From JAICND01 sp040905905 (lineage in GTDB: Bacteria; Actinomycetota; Acidimicrobiia; Spongiisociales; ZC4RG35): a stretch of DNA of 52,244 nucleotides. The position numbers and the translations under genes are program-made. The stretch lies in the NCBI GenBank assembly GCA_040905905.1, contig JBBDQN010000012.1, positions 1 to 52,244 on the forward strand, read 5' to 3'. Below, piece after piece: positions 15,368 to 23,441 of this stretch; positions within the stretch are counted from its first letter, which is position 1, and each line of letters starts with the position of its first letter. Under the pieces are notes generated by a model. That model did not search any database, was not told the origin of the DNA, and saw only the letters and a program-made list of their open reading frames with translations.

Positions 15368-16324
15368 TTGGCTCAAGACAAGTCGGAAGGCGGAAGTCGG
15401 AAGACGGAAGCCCCAAACCCGTTTTTAACCTTTGATCGCAATGAGTGGGCGGCGCTGCGGGCTGCGACTCCTCTCACCCTCACAGAAGACGATGTCGCCG
15501 AACTCCGAGGCATCAATGTCGCGCTGTCGCTCCGTGAGGTTGAGGAGGTTTACCTTCCGCTTTCTCGCCTACTCAACCTCTATGTCCGAGCCTCCCAGGG
15601 GCTCTTTAGTGTCACCGACACGTTCTTGGGGAAGCCCACAAGTTCCGTTCCCTATCTGATCGGGATCGCCGGCTCGGTGGCGGTGGGCAAATCCACCACC
15701 TCGCGAGTGCTGCAGGCGTTGTTGAGCCGTTGGCCTGATCATCCGCGGGTCGATCTAGTTACCACGGACGGATTCCTCTTCCCCAACCGGGTGCTGGAGG
15801 ATCGCGGTCTCACCGATAGGAAGGGATTCCCGGAGAGTTATGACCGGCGCCGGTTGCTGGAATTCGTAGCGAGCCTCAAATCGGGGACTCAGCCTGTCCA
15901 GGCCCCGGTCTACTCCCATCTTGCCTACGACATCGTCCCCGGAGAGTTGCGAACGGTCCAGGATGCCGACATCGTGATTCTGGAGGGGTTGACCGTTCTC
16001 CAGGGCGGAGGGGTCGGAACCTTCGTCTCTGACTACTTCGACTTTTCCATCTATGTCGACGCCGACCCGAGTCATATCGAACAGTGGTACATCGAGCGTT
16101 TCGTCACGCTCCGCGACACTGCTTTCCGTGACCCGGTTTCGTTCTTTCATCGATACGCCGGGTACTCCGACGAAGAGGCCCGGGATGAAGCCAGCAGGAT
16201 ATGGAAGGCGATCAACCTGGCCAATCTCGACGAGAACATTCTCCCCACCCGGGAACGCGCCACCCTTGTCTTGCACAAGTCCAGCGATCACTCGGTTTCC
16301 GAAGTGCGATTGCGACGGCGGTAG
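15368..16324 (+). CDS. coaA: Pantothenate kinase, type I (prokaryotic)
   Basis: The frame is open from 15326 inside rplQ, but TTG 15368 is the first start after the L17 stop and gives 318 residues. Residues 4-14 (KSEGGSRKTEA) come from a short repeat. The enzyme proper starts at FLTFDRNEWAALR. Walker A is GSVAVGKST. Further CoaA marks are the DGFLFPN loop, KGFPESYDRRRL, APVYSHLAYDIV and YIERFVTLRDTAF. It phosphorylates pantothenate, the first step of CoA synthesis, and is normally feedback-inhibited by CoA. Placement after rplQ is unusual. Confidence 0.94.
   Translation: MAQDKSEGGSRKTEAPNPFLTFDRNEWAALRAATPLTLTEDDVAELRGINVALSLREVEEVYLPLSRLLNLYVRASQGLFSVTDTFLGKPTSSVPYLIGIAGSVAVGKSTTSRVLQALLSRWPDHPRVDLVTTDGFLFPNRVLEDRGLTDRKGFPESYDRRRLLEFVASLKSGTQPVQAPVYSHLAYDIVPGELRTVQDADIVILEGLTVLQGGGVGTFVSDYFDFSIYVDADPSHIEQWYIERFVTLRDTAFRDPVSFFHRYAGYSDEEARDEASRIWKAINLANLDENILPTRERATLVLHKSSDHSVSEVRLRRR
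15381..15411 (+). repeat. Type B short repeat, copy 3, inside the 5' end of coaA
   Basis: GTCGGAAGGCGGAAGTCGG followed by AAGACGGAAG, near-identical in units to 5200-5227. It is translated as part of the CoaA N-terminus. Confidence 0.6.
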
Positions 16325-16333
16325 ATTCGACCC

Positions 16334-16828
16334 GTGATCAAATCGTTGCAGCGCTCCTTGCGGATGTCCGGTTTCGATCGTCGGGTGGCCACCGAGTTGA
16401 TGTTCGACAGTTCGGCCATGGGAGATGCGGTCCTCCTGGTTGGCGGGATTCACATCCTGATCGGTTTGGTGGCATCGATCCGGGGCGGCTTTTTTGACAT
16501 CGTCGGCTTGCTCACCGCCGCTATCTACGGAGTTGCGGGTTGGCTGATCCTCTCGTTCGCTGTCTGGATAATGGGCACCCGGGTCCTCAAGGCCACGGGT
16601 GATGTTCAGGCCCTGATGCGGGGTGCGGGATTCGGCTCTCTGCCTTTGTTGCTGGCAGTAATCGGGTTGGGATGGATAGGGACTATCTGGCACCTGGCTG
16701 TCGTCGCTCTGGTAACCAAGGTTGTCCTGGGTCTGGAGTGGAAAGAGGCGGCCGGTGCAGTGCTCTTGGGAGCTGCCCTCGTCGTCCTCATCCAGCTCCT
16801 CTTCCGGGCCCCATTCCTGTTGCTCTGA
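16334..16828 (+). CDS. Yip1-like small membrane protein
   Basis: 164 residues with a GTG start. After a basic N-terminus (IKSLQRSLRMSGFDRRVATE) there are about four or five hydrophobic helices, near residues 32-50, 55-80, 100-120, 122-133 and 140-160. The layout and the helical-bundle texture resemble bacterial Yip1/YIP-domain proteins, whose role is unknown. It lies between coaA and truA and overlaps truA by 1 bp, so it is co-transcribed. The family call is tentative; the membrane prediction is firm. Confidence 0.7.
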   Translation: MIKSLQRSLRMSGFDRRVATELMFDSSAMGDAVLLVGGIHILIGLVASIRGGFFDIVGLLTAAIYGVAGWLILSFAVWIMGTRVLKATGDVQALMRGAGFGSLPLLLAVIGLGWIGTIWHLAVVALVTKVVLGLEWKEAAGAVLLGAALVVLIQLLFRAPFLLL

Positions 16829-17565
16829 TGCCGGTCTACCGGCTCGAGCTGTCCTACGACGGCAGCGGATTCCACGGATTCGCACGTCAGCCTGGAGTGA
16901 GGACCGCCCAGGGTGAGGTGGAGGCTGCCCTTGCCCGTGTCCTTCATCTGACCGTGGAGACAGTTGGGGCAGGTCGAACGGATTCGGGCGTTCATGCGCG
17001 GGGCCAGGTCATGAGCTTTGTAGTCGTCGAGGAGCTCGAGCTACTCAGGCTGCAACGATCTCTCAACGGATTGCTGGGCCCCGAAATCGTTGTCAATGCA
17101 TTGACCCAAGAACCTCCCGGGTTTGACGCCCGCTTTGCCGCCGTTTGGCGCGAGTATCGATATCGGGTGCTCAACACTCCGCTCCCCGATCCGCTGCAAC
17201 GGACCACGACCTGGCACGTTGCCGACGCCCTCGATGTGGGGGCGATGAACGAGGCTGCGTCCCACCTTCTGGGTGAACAGAACTTCGCCTCGTTCTGTCG
17301 ACAACCCGCCGCAGGGACCACGATCCGCAACGTCATGTCAGCCAATTGGAACCGTCACGATTCCTTGGTGGAGTTGACGATCCGTGCCAACGCCTTCTGT
17401 CATCAGATGGTTCGATCCCTGGTGGGCCTGTTGGTGGAGATAGGCAGGGGACGCAGGGAGGCCGCCGAGATGGGCGCCGTTCTGGCCGCGGCCAATCGAG
17501 GCGCCGCCGGTCCCCTGGCTCCTCCCCAGGGTCTGATCCTCTGGGAGGTGGGCTATCGCGACTGA
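16828..17565 (+). CDS. truA: tRNA pseudouridine(38-40) synthase TruA
   Basis: ATG 16828 (TGATG overlap with the membrane protein gene) gives 245 residues. TruA makes pseudouridine at positions 38-40 of the tRNA anticodon arm. The catalytic aspartate is Asp52 in GAGRTDSGVHARGQV. Also present are LSYDGSGFHGFARQP at the start, FDARFAAVWREYRYRV, and FCHQMVRSLVGLLVEIGRGR near the C-terminus. In actinobacteria truA commonly follows rplQ, so coaA and the membrane gene are inserted. Confidence 0.96.
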   Translation: MPVYRLELSYDGSGFHGFARQPGVRTAQGEVEAALARVLHLTVETVGAGRTDSGVHARGQVMSFVVVEELELLRLQRSLNGLLGPEIVVNALTQEPPGFDARFAAVWREYRYRVLNTPLPDPLQRTTTWHVADALDVGAMNEAASHLLGEQNFASFCRQPAAGTTIRNVMSANWNRHDSLVELTIRANAFCHQMVRSLVGLLVEIGRGRREAAEMGAVLAAANRGAAGPLAPPQGLILWEVGYRD

Positions 17566-17599
17566 AGACGCCACTCTCAGTGAAGGAGTTCCTCCGCAG

Positions 17600-18253
17600 A
17601 TGCCGGAGGTGATCCTTTTTGACGCCGGCGGTACCCTTGTACTCCAGAGCGCCGTCGCTCTGAGCGAGAAACTGGGCTATCCCATCGGCGCCGAGGAGGC
17701 GTTTGACGCCCATTACCGGTCCATGCATGCTTATGCGCACCGCCGTCTGGCCGGGGTTGACGGTGGCTGGGCATGGTGGCAAGAGCACTACTTTTCGGCC
17801 CTCCGGGTTCCCGACCCGGACCTGGCCGGCGAACGGGTAAATAACGGCTTTGGCATGTGGTTTCACCCCATCGCCGGGACCATCGAGGCGATCACCGATC
17901 TGGCGAAAACGGGGATCAGGGTGGCCGTGCTTTCTAACTCCGACGGGTCAGTGACCGAATCTCTTGCCCGGGCAGGCTTCGATGGTTTGTTCGAGATGGT
18001 CCTCGACAGCCATGACCTCGGCGTGTCCAAACCCGATCCGGCCATCTTCCGCCTCGCCCTCGAGCGGATGCAGGTCCAGCCCTCTCGGACCTGGTACGTA
18101 GGAGACTCGATATTTCACGACGTCGGAGGCGCCACCACTGCCGGACTCGCCCGGGCGATTTTGGTTGATCCGCTCGACCTCCATGGCCACTATTCCGATC
18201 GGATCCGGTCGGTGGCCGAGTTGCCCGACCTGGTTCGATCCGCTCAGCGGTGA
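17600..18253 (+). CDS. HAD-superfamily hydrolase
   Basis: 217 residues starting at ATG 17600. Motif I is FDAGGT (residues 7-12) with the nucleophilic Asp8; the second acidic residue is replaced by Gly, which is seen in some HAD hydrolases. Motif II is VLSNSDGS (about 111-118). The lysine of motif III lies in LGVSKPDPAIF. Motif IV is YVGDSIFHDVGGA. The helical cap at about 20-85 makes it a subclass I enzyme such as a phosphatase or haloacid dehalogenase-like protein. The substrate cannot be read. It precedes the MerB-like gene by 77 bp on the same strand. Confidence 0.88.
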   Translation: MPEVILFDAGGTLVLQSAVALSEKLGYPIGAEEAFDAHYRSMHAYAHRRLAGVDGGWAWWQEHYFSALRVPDPDLAGERVNNGFGMWFHPIAGTIEAITDLAKTGIRVAVLSNSDGSVTESLARAGFDGLFEMVLDSHDLGVSKPDPAIFRLALERMQVQPSRTWYVGDSIFHDVGGATTAGLARAILVDPLDLHGHYSDRIRSVAELPDLVRSAQR

Positions 18254-18330
18254 CCGTGACGGGAAGGTTGTCCCCCGACACCTCGACACAACGATGACCC
18301 CGCCGCTACACCACCGGTTACTGTCGGCCA

Positions 18331-18987
18331 GTGGATGAAGATGATCGTTCGCTTCGCAACGCAACGTACCGCCTCTTTGTGGAGCTCGGCCGGGCGCCAA
18401 CAGCGAATGAGGTGGCGGCAGCCGAGAGTTCGACTGCGGAACTTGTCCAGGCGGCCTGGCGCCGTCTTCACGATGATCATGCCCTGGTTTTATATGACGG
18501 GGGCGAACTCCGCATGGCGAACCCCTTCTCGGCGGTTCCCACGGCACATCGAGTGCATGCCGGCGGTCGCTGGTGGTACGCGAATTGCGCGTGGGATGCG
18601 TTTGGGATCTGCGCCGCACTGCACACGGACGGCGACATCGAGACATCCTGCCCGGATTGCGGCGAGGTGCTAACGGTATCGATCCGACGCCAGCGACCGA
18701 GCGACGAGACGCTGCTCTTCCATTGCCTGGTCCCGGCAATGTCTTGGTGGGAAGACATCGTCTTCACCTGAAGCAACATGAATCTCTTCCGGTCGGAAGA
18801 GCACGTTGCCCGATGGCTTGGTGCTCGCGCACCAGGAGCGACCATCCCCGTGTTGAAGTTGAGCGAGTTGGCCCACGCCTGGTGGGCTGATCGCCTCTCG
18901 CCCGTTTGGCGTCCCCACACTCGCGATGAGAACCTGGCGATCCTCGATCGACTCGGACTCTCAGGGCCGTTTTGGAGGCTCCCGTGA
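18331..18987 (+). CDS. MerB-like organomercurial lyase with in-frame TGA, candidate selenoprotein
   Basis: Frame from GTG 18331 to TGA 18985-18987, interrupted once by TGA at 18769-18771; read through, it gives 218 residues. The first part has a short winged-helix-like N-terminus and WWYANCAWDAFGICAAL, where Cys86 and Asp89 match MerB Cys96 and Asp99 (CALDTL). CPDC is at 107-110. The second part, in the same frame, is SNMNLFRSEEHVARWLG and so on, the usual end of this family. In alignment the TGA (residue 147) falls on MerB Cys159, the second catalytic cysteine. A SECIS-like hairpin follows. MerB cleaves carbon-mercury bonds by protonolysis. Selenocysteine insertion is inferred; a nonsense mutation or sequencing error are the alternatives. 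Without readthrough, a 146-residue fragment would result. Confidence 0.75.
18769..18809 (+). promoter_or_regulatory. UGA codon with SECIS-like stem-loop
   Basis: After the UGA, the bases CTCTTCC (18784-18790) and GGAAGAG (18795-18801) form a perfect 7-bp stem with the loop GGUC (18791-18794). An outer stem GCAAC (18773-18777)/GTTGC (18805-18809) can also form. Nineteen bases separate the UGA from the loop. Bacterial SECIS elements sit directly after the UGA and have a G-U in a small apical loop, as in E. coli fdhF. A caution: the codons for Leu-Phe and Glu-Glu are naturally complementary, so part of the stem could follow from the protein sequence. Confidence 0.6.
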
Positions 18988-19033
18988 ACGCCTCTGTGAG
19001 ATGCCAATGCACTCGACTTGGTCAATTGACGAC

Positions 19034-19062
19034 TTGGATATGCACCGTCAGGACCGTAATAT
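19034..19062 (+). promoter_or_regulatory. Possible promoter of rplM-rpsI-glmM
   Basis: TTGGAT (19034-19039) and TAATAT (19057-19062) are separated by 17 bp in the 145-bp gap before rplM. This fits a housekeeping sigma factor promoter about 70 bp upstream of the ATG. The -10 box is AT-rich in an otherwise GC-rich gap. It is a pattern match only. Confidence 0.35.
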
Positions 19063-19132
19063 TGGGTCTGTTCCCGCGTTCGAACATCGTTTGGACGCGG
19101 CTCCAGCCCCTCCGGGCATCCTCAAGTAACTC

Positions 19133-19591
19133 ATGAAGACCAACCGGACCTACTCGCCCAAAGCTGCCGAAGTCACCCGTCAATGGTGGGTGATCGACGC
19201 GGCCGGTTTGCCTCTTGGACGGGTAGCCACCGAGATCGCCAGTCTCCTCCGTGGCAAACACAAGCCGATTTACGCCCCTCATGTCGATACCGGCGATTTT
19301 GTGATCGTCCTCAACGCCGCACAGGTGGAGGTCACGTCGAAAAAGAGCCAGCAGAAGATCTACTACCGACACTCCGGATACCCGGGGGGTCTCAAGGCTG
19401 AATCGTTCGAGAACTTGCTAGCCCGGCGCCCGGAAGCCGTGATTGAGCGGGCCGTGCGGGGGATGCTGCCGAAGAATCGGCTCGGCCGTCAATTAGCCCG
19501 CAAGCTCAAGGTCTACGCAGGAGCCGAACACTCTCATTCCGCCCAGCAGCCCGTTCCCTATGTCCTCGACCTGAGAAAGGTGGAAGCCTGA
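19133..19591 (+). CDS. rplM: 50S ribosomal protein L13
   Basis: 152 residues with the family N-terminus TYSPKAAEVTRQWWVIDAAG, GRVATEIASLLRGKHKPIY, the YYRHSGYPGGLK loop and AVRGMLPKNRLGR. L13 is an early 23S rRNA binder. It forms the usual pair with rpsI, 1 bp overlap, and the two are followed by glmM as in other actinobacteria. The N-terminus TYS.K is the actinobacterial form. Confidence 0.97.
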   Translation: MKTNRTYSPKAAEVTRQWWVIDAAGLPLGRVATEIASLLRGKHKPIYAPHVDTGDFVIVLNAAQVEVTSKKSQQKIYYRHSGYPGGLKAESFENLLARRPEAVIERAVRGMLPKNRLGRQLARKLKVYAGAEHSHSAQQPVPYVLDLRKVEA

Positions 19592-19983
19592 TGGGTAAGC
19601 CCCTGGCGCAAACCGTTGGACGCCGCAAAGTGGCAGTAGCCCGAGTCCGACTACGGGATGGCTCCGGACGGGTCACCCTGAACGGGCGGGCCCTCGAGGA
19701 TTATTTCCCGACGATGGCAATCCGGATGCGGGTGATGGAGCCGCTCCAGGTGGCCCAGGTGCAAGGACGCTACGACGTCGAGGCCACCCTCGAAGGGGGT
19801 GGAGTCAACGGTCAGGCCGATGCGCTTCGGCTCGGAATTGCCCGCGCCTTGATCGAGGTTGACTCCGAGTTGCGGCCCACTCTCAAGAAGGCGGGTCTGT
19901 TGACCCGCGACGCCCGGGCGGTGGAGAGCAAGAAGTACGGTCTTCGCAAGGCCCGCCGGGCGGTTCAGTACACCAAGCGCTGA
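19591..19983 (+). CDS. rpsI: 30S ribosomal protein S9
   Basis: 130 residues, the normal length. It has QTVGRRKVAVARVRLRDGSG at the N-terminus, GGGVNGQADALRLGIARAL in the middle and the tail KARRAVQYTKR, whose terminal arginine reaches the P-site anticodon. The Gly-Gly-Gly loop and tail are intact. Confidence 0.97.
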   Translation: MGKPLAQTVGRRKVAVARVRLRDGSGRVTLNGRALEDYFPTMAIRMRVMEPLQVAQVQGRYDVEATLEGGGVNGQADALRLGIARALIEVDSELRPTLKKAGLLTRDARAVESKKYGLRKARRAVQYTKR

Positions 19984-20002
19984 TTGGTCCGGACAGACAG
20001 GG

Positions 20003-21352
20003 GTGGCTTCCCTCCTCGAGTCCGATGAACGCCTCTTCGGCACCGATGGGGTGCGAGGAGTTGCCAACCTTGAATTGACGGCGGAACTGGCCGTCGCAGT
20101 CGGACGGGCGGCGGGACTCCAACTCAAGTTGGGCCCGGTCATCGTTGGCCGCGACACCCGTCGGTCAGGTGAGATGATCTCGATGGCCCTGCAGGCCGGC
20201 TTCCATTCAGCCGGGATCGACACCCTGGACGTTGGAGTGATGCCGTCGGGAGGGATCTCCTACCTCACCTATCAAACAGGTGCGCGGATGGGAGCGGTCG
20301 TGTCGGCTTCGCACAACCCCGCAGCCGACAACGGGATCAAACTCCTCAGCTTCAACGGAACCAAGTTAACCGACCACGTCGAAGATGAGATCGAGGCCCG
20401 CATCCGCTCGATGTCCACCCGGATCCCGACCGGCCATCTGGTCGGGACCCGCCTGGTCGACGAGCAGGCCTTCGACCGCTACATCGATTTTCTCGCCACC
20501 ACCGCCACCTACACCTACCGGGGCATGGGAGTGTCCATCGACGCCGCCAACGGCGCCGCCTATCGGGCCGCCCCGGCCCTGTTTCGGAAGCTGCGGGCAT
20601 CGGTGGAGGAGTGGGCGGTGGAGCCCGATGGCAACAATATCAACCTCGGTTGTGGCTCGACCCACCCCGAGTTCCTCGCCGAACATGTGCATGGTCGCAT
20701 CGGGTTGGCCTTTGACGGCGATGCCGACCGGTTGCTGGCCTTCGACGAGGATGCCCGACCCGTAAATGGCGACGTGATCATTGCGATTATCGCCCGCCAC
20801 ATGAAAGCCCAGGGCAAGCTCAAGAACAACGTCGTGGTCTCGACGGTGATGGCAAACCTCGGGTTCCGCCGGGCCATGGCGGACGCAGGCATAGAGGTAG
20901 TTCAGACCAAGGTGGGTGACCGTTATGTGCTCGAGGCCATGCAGGCCCGCCGGGCCATCTTGGGGGGAGAACAGTCCGGGCACATCATCTTTCTCGACAG
21001 GGGCCGGACCGGTGACGGCCTCCTCACAGCGGTCAGGCTGCTTGACGTTGTGGCCGGCAGCGGCAAAGAGTTGCGCGAACTCCGCCGCGAGGCCATGACC
21101 GAATACCCGCAGGTGTTAAAGAATGTGCCTGTTGGACGTGGTCACAAGCTGGAGGAAGCCGATCAGGTGTGGGCGACCGTTGCCGCAGTTGAGAAGCAAT
21201 TGGGGGAGGACGGGCGCGTGCTGGTTAGGGCATCGGGAACGGAACCATTGGTTCGCGTGATGGTCGAAGCCGCTAGCGAAGCCGAGGCGCTCGGCTACGC
21301 TGATCAGATCGCCGACGTTGTTTCCACAGCGCTGGCCTCAGAAGAGAACTGA
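20003..21352 (+). CDS. glmM: Phosphoglucosamine mutase
   Basis: 449 residues starting at GTG 20003. It converts glucosamine-6-phosphate to glucosamine-1-phosphate for UDP-GlcNAc and so for peptidoglycan. The N-terminal LFGTDGVRGVAN, the active serine in SASHNP (Ser103), the metal-binding loop AFDGDADRLL (about residue 245), the sugar loop GGEQSGHIIF, and the phosphate-binding RASGTEPLVRVM near the C-terminus are all present. It follows rpsI by 19 bp. glmS, the preceding step of the pathway, is next. Confidence 0.97.
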   Translation: MASLLESDERLFGTDGVRGVANLELTAELAVAVGRAAGLQLKLGPVIVGRDTRRSGEMISMALQAGFHSAGIDTLDVGVMPSGGISYLTYQTGARMGAVVSASHNPAADNGIKLLSFNGTKLTDHVEDEIEARIRSMSTRIPTGHLVGTRLVDEQAFDRYIDFLATTATYTYRGMGVSIDAANGAAYRAAPALFRKLRASVEEWAVEPDGNNINLGCGSTHPEFLAEHVHGRIGLAFDGDADRLLAFDEDARPVNGDVIIAIIARHMKAQGKLKNNVVVSTVMANLGFRRAMADAGIEVVQTKVGDRYVLEAMQARRAILGGEQSGHIIFLDRGRTGDGLLTAVRLLDVVAGSGKELRELRREAMTEYPQVLKNVPVGRGHKLEEADQVWATVAAVEKQLGEDGRVLVRASGTEPLVRVMVEAASEAEALGYADQIADVVSTALASEEN

Positions 21353-21394
21353 GAAAGTAGGTTGGAGACCGGGAAGACGACCGCGACGAAGTAA

Positions 21395-21545
21395 ATGCGA
21401 AGCGCCTGGCCTTCTGACGTTCAACCGGCGGGAGGTGACGAGGAGGAAGGTCATCGAAATATTCGGCGGATGCCTTCCCGGCCTTTCATGGCCGTAACGA
21501 GAGCAGCAAAAACCCGGGGGTGATCCCGGAACAGAGGCCTCTCGA
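21395..21545 (+). ncRNA. glmS: glmS ribozyme (glucosamine-6-phosphate-responsive self-cleaving RNA)
   Basis: The 256-bp gap before glmS matches the glmS ribozyme core. It has AGCGCC with the expected cleavage between A21401 and G21402, GTGACGAGGAGGAAGGTCAT, then CGA, then TTCGGCGGATGCCTTCCCGG. CGAGAG (21498-21503) can pair with CTCTCG (21539-21544) to form the 3' support helix. The RNA uses glucosamine-6-phosphate as a cofactor to cleave its own mRNA, lowering GlmS when product is abundant. It ends about 63 bases before the glmS ATG. Confidence 0.9.
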
Positions 21546-21608
21546 ATGGACACCGATTTAGCCCGGGTCTGGTGCTTCGTCCCGGTCGCACATGGAAAGG
21601 TGTTTTGT

Positions 21609-23441
21609 ATGTGCGGCATCGTCGGGTATGTGGGCCCCCGTCCGGTGGTCGAATTGTTGATCCCTGGCTTGGCCCGACTCGAATATCGAGGCTATGACTC
21701 AGCGGGCATCGCCATCCAACAGGACGATGCGATCCTGGTCGTAAAACAGGTGGGCCGGATAACCGACCTCGAGCATGCCCTCGCCCACAGCCCTTTGCCC
21801 GATGGCCACACCGGGATCGGACACACTCGTTGGGCCACCCATGGCGCTCCTAACACGACCAACGCCCACCCCCACCGAGATTGCACCGGTGCCGTGGTGG
21901 TGGCGCATAACGGGATAATCGAAAACTGGATCGAGCTACGTTCTGAACTGATAGATCGGGGACATGAATTCGTCTCGGACACCGACACCGAGGTGCTGGC
22001 CCACCTGATCGAGGTCATGGCGGACTTGCCGTTGGCCGAGGCGGTGCGGCAGGTGATGAAGCGCACCGAAGGGGCCTTGGCCCTGGTGGTTATGAGGGTC
22101 GCGGATCCCGACGTTCTGGTGGGCGCCCGGCGGGGGAGTCCGCTGGTGGTGGGCAAGGGAGACGGCGAGAACTTCCTGGCCTCCGACATCCCGGCCTTCC
22201 TCGAACACACCAAACGGATGGTGGTGGTTGACGAAGATCGAGTCGTCGAGATTTCGGCCAGCGAGATAACGATCACCGACCTCGACGGAAAGGAGCTCCC
22301 GCTTGAGGAGCGGGTCATCGAATGGGACCTGGAAGCCGCCGAGAAGGGCGGGTTCTCGACCTTCATGGAGAAGGAAATTCACGAGCAACCTCGGGCGATC
22401 ACCGACACTCTTCGGGGTCGTTTTCACCAAGACGGGCTCGTCGACCTTAGGGAGCTCGGGCTTGACCCTGATCGGCTGCGGACAATCGACAAAGTCTTCG
22501 TGGTGGCCTGTGGTACGTCCTATCACGCGGCCATGATGGCCAAGTACGCCATCGAGCGCTGGACCCGGATACCCGTTGAGATCGATATCGCCTCTGAGTT
22601 TCGTTACCGCGACCCGGTGCTCGATCCCAACTCGCTGGTAATCGGCATCTCCCAATCCGGCGAGACGATCGACACGATGGCAGCCGTTCGATATGCCAAA
22701 GCACAAGGAACGCTGTTGATCGGGGTCACCAACGTCGTCGACTCCGCGCTAGCCCGGGAAGCCGAGGCCGTCCTCTACACCAGGGCGGGCCCCGAGATCG
22801 GCGTGGCTGCCACCAAGACCTTCACGACCCAACTCGTGGCTTTGCAGTTGCTGGGTCTCTATCTGGCGCAGGTCCGGGGAAGTCGGGACGAAGGATCGAT
22901 CGTCCATCTGGCCGCGGCCGTTCGAACCCTGCCGAAGCTAGTAGAAGAAGCCCTCACCGCTTCGCCCCGGATCCAAGACATTGCCCGTCAGTTCGCCAAC
23001 ACCCGGGACGTTTTTTTCCTCGGTAGATCGGGCGACTTCCCGGTGGCGATGGAGGGTGCTCTCAAGTTGAAAGAAATCGCTTATCTGCGCGCCGAAGGGT
23101 ATGCCGCAGGGGAGATGAAACACGGTCCTATTGCCCTGATCGAACCTGGCGTCCTCGTCGTCGGAGTCGCCACCGACACCCACGTTCGGGCGAAGACGCT
23201 GTCGAACATGCAGGAGATGAAGGCCCGGGGCGCCACCATCGTGATGTTGGTCGAACAAGGCCATGAGCGCGAGGCCGAGGCCGTCGCCGATCATGTCTTG
23301 ACGGTTCCTCCCGGTCCCGATCTGATCTGCACCGTTACCGCAGTGGTGCCGCTGCAACTGTTGGCCTATCACATTGCCGCGGCACACGGCTTCGACGTAG
23401 ACAAACCTCGCAACCTGGCCAAGACGGTGACGGTGGAATGA
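21609..23441 (+). CDS. glmS: Glutamine--fructose-6-phosphate aminotransferase (isomerizing)
   Basis: ATG 21609 gives 610 residues starting MCGIVGYVGPRPVVELLI. The cysteine at position 2 becomes the N-terminal nucleophile after methionine removal, so the longer frame from 21546 is wrong. The glutaminase domain has GHTRWATHGAPN and CTGAVVVAHNGIIEN. Two SIS sugar-isomerase domains follow (VACGTSYHAAMMAKY, SQSGETIDTM, and GDFPVAMEGALKLKEIAYLR). The C-terminus is NLAKTVTVE. It makes glucosamine-6-phosphate from fructose-6-phosphate and glutamine. Confidence 0.97.
   Translation: MCGIVGYVGPRPVVELLIPGLARLEYRGYDSAGIAIQQDDAILVVKQVGRITDLEHALAHSPLPDGHTGIGHTRWATHGAPNTTNAHPHRDCTGAVVVAHNGIIENWIELRSELIDRGHEFVSDTDTEVLAHLIEVMADLPLAEAVRQVMKRTEGALALVVMRVADPDVLVGARRGSPLVVGKGDGENFLASDIPAFLEHTKRMVVVDEDRVVEISASEITITDLDGKELPLEERVIEWDLEAAEKGGFSTFMEKEIHEQPRAITDTLRGRFHQDGLVDLRELGLDPDRLRTIDKVFVVACGTSYHAAMMAKYAIERWTRIPVEIDIASEFRYRDPVLDPNSLVIGISQSGETIDTMAAVRYAKAQGTLLIGVTNVVDSALAREAEAVLYTRAGPEIGVAATKTFTTQLVALQLLGLYLAQVRGSRDEGSIVHLAAAVRTLPKLVEEALTASPRIQDIARQFANTRDVFFLGRSGDFPVAMEGALKLKEIAYLRAEGYAAGEMKHGPIALIEPGVLVVGVATDTHVRAKTLSNMQEMKARGATIVMLVEQGHEREAEAVADHVLTVPPGPDLICTVTAVVPLQLLAYHIAAAHGFDVDKPRNLAKTVTVE

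Noticed and set aside
18331..18987. Treating the MerB-like locus as two separate genes (146 and 69 residues)
   Set aside because: Both parts are in the same frame, only two codons apart from the TGA, and together make one family-length protein. The split view remains possible only if the TGA is a true stop.
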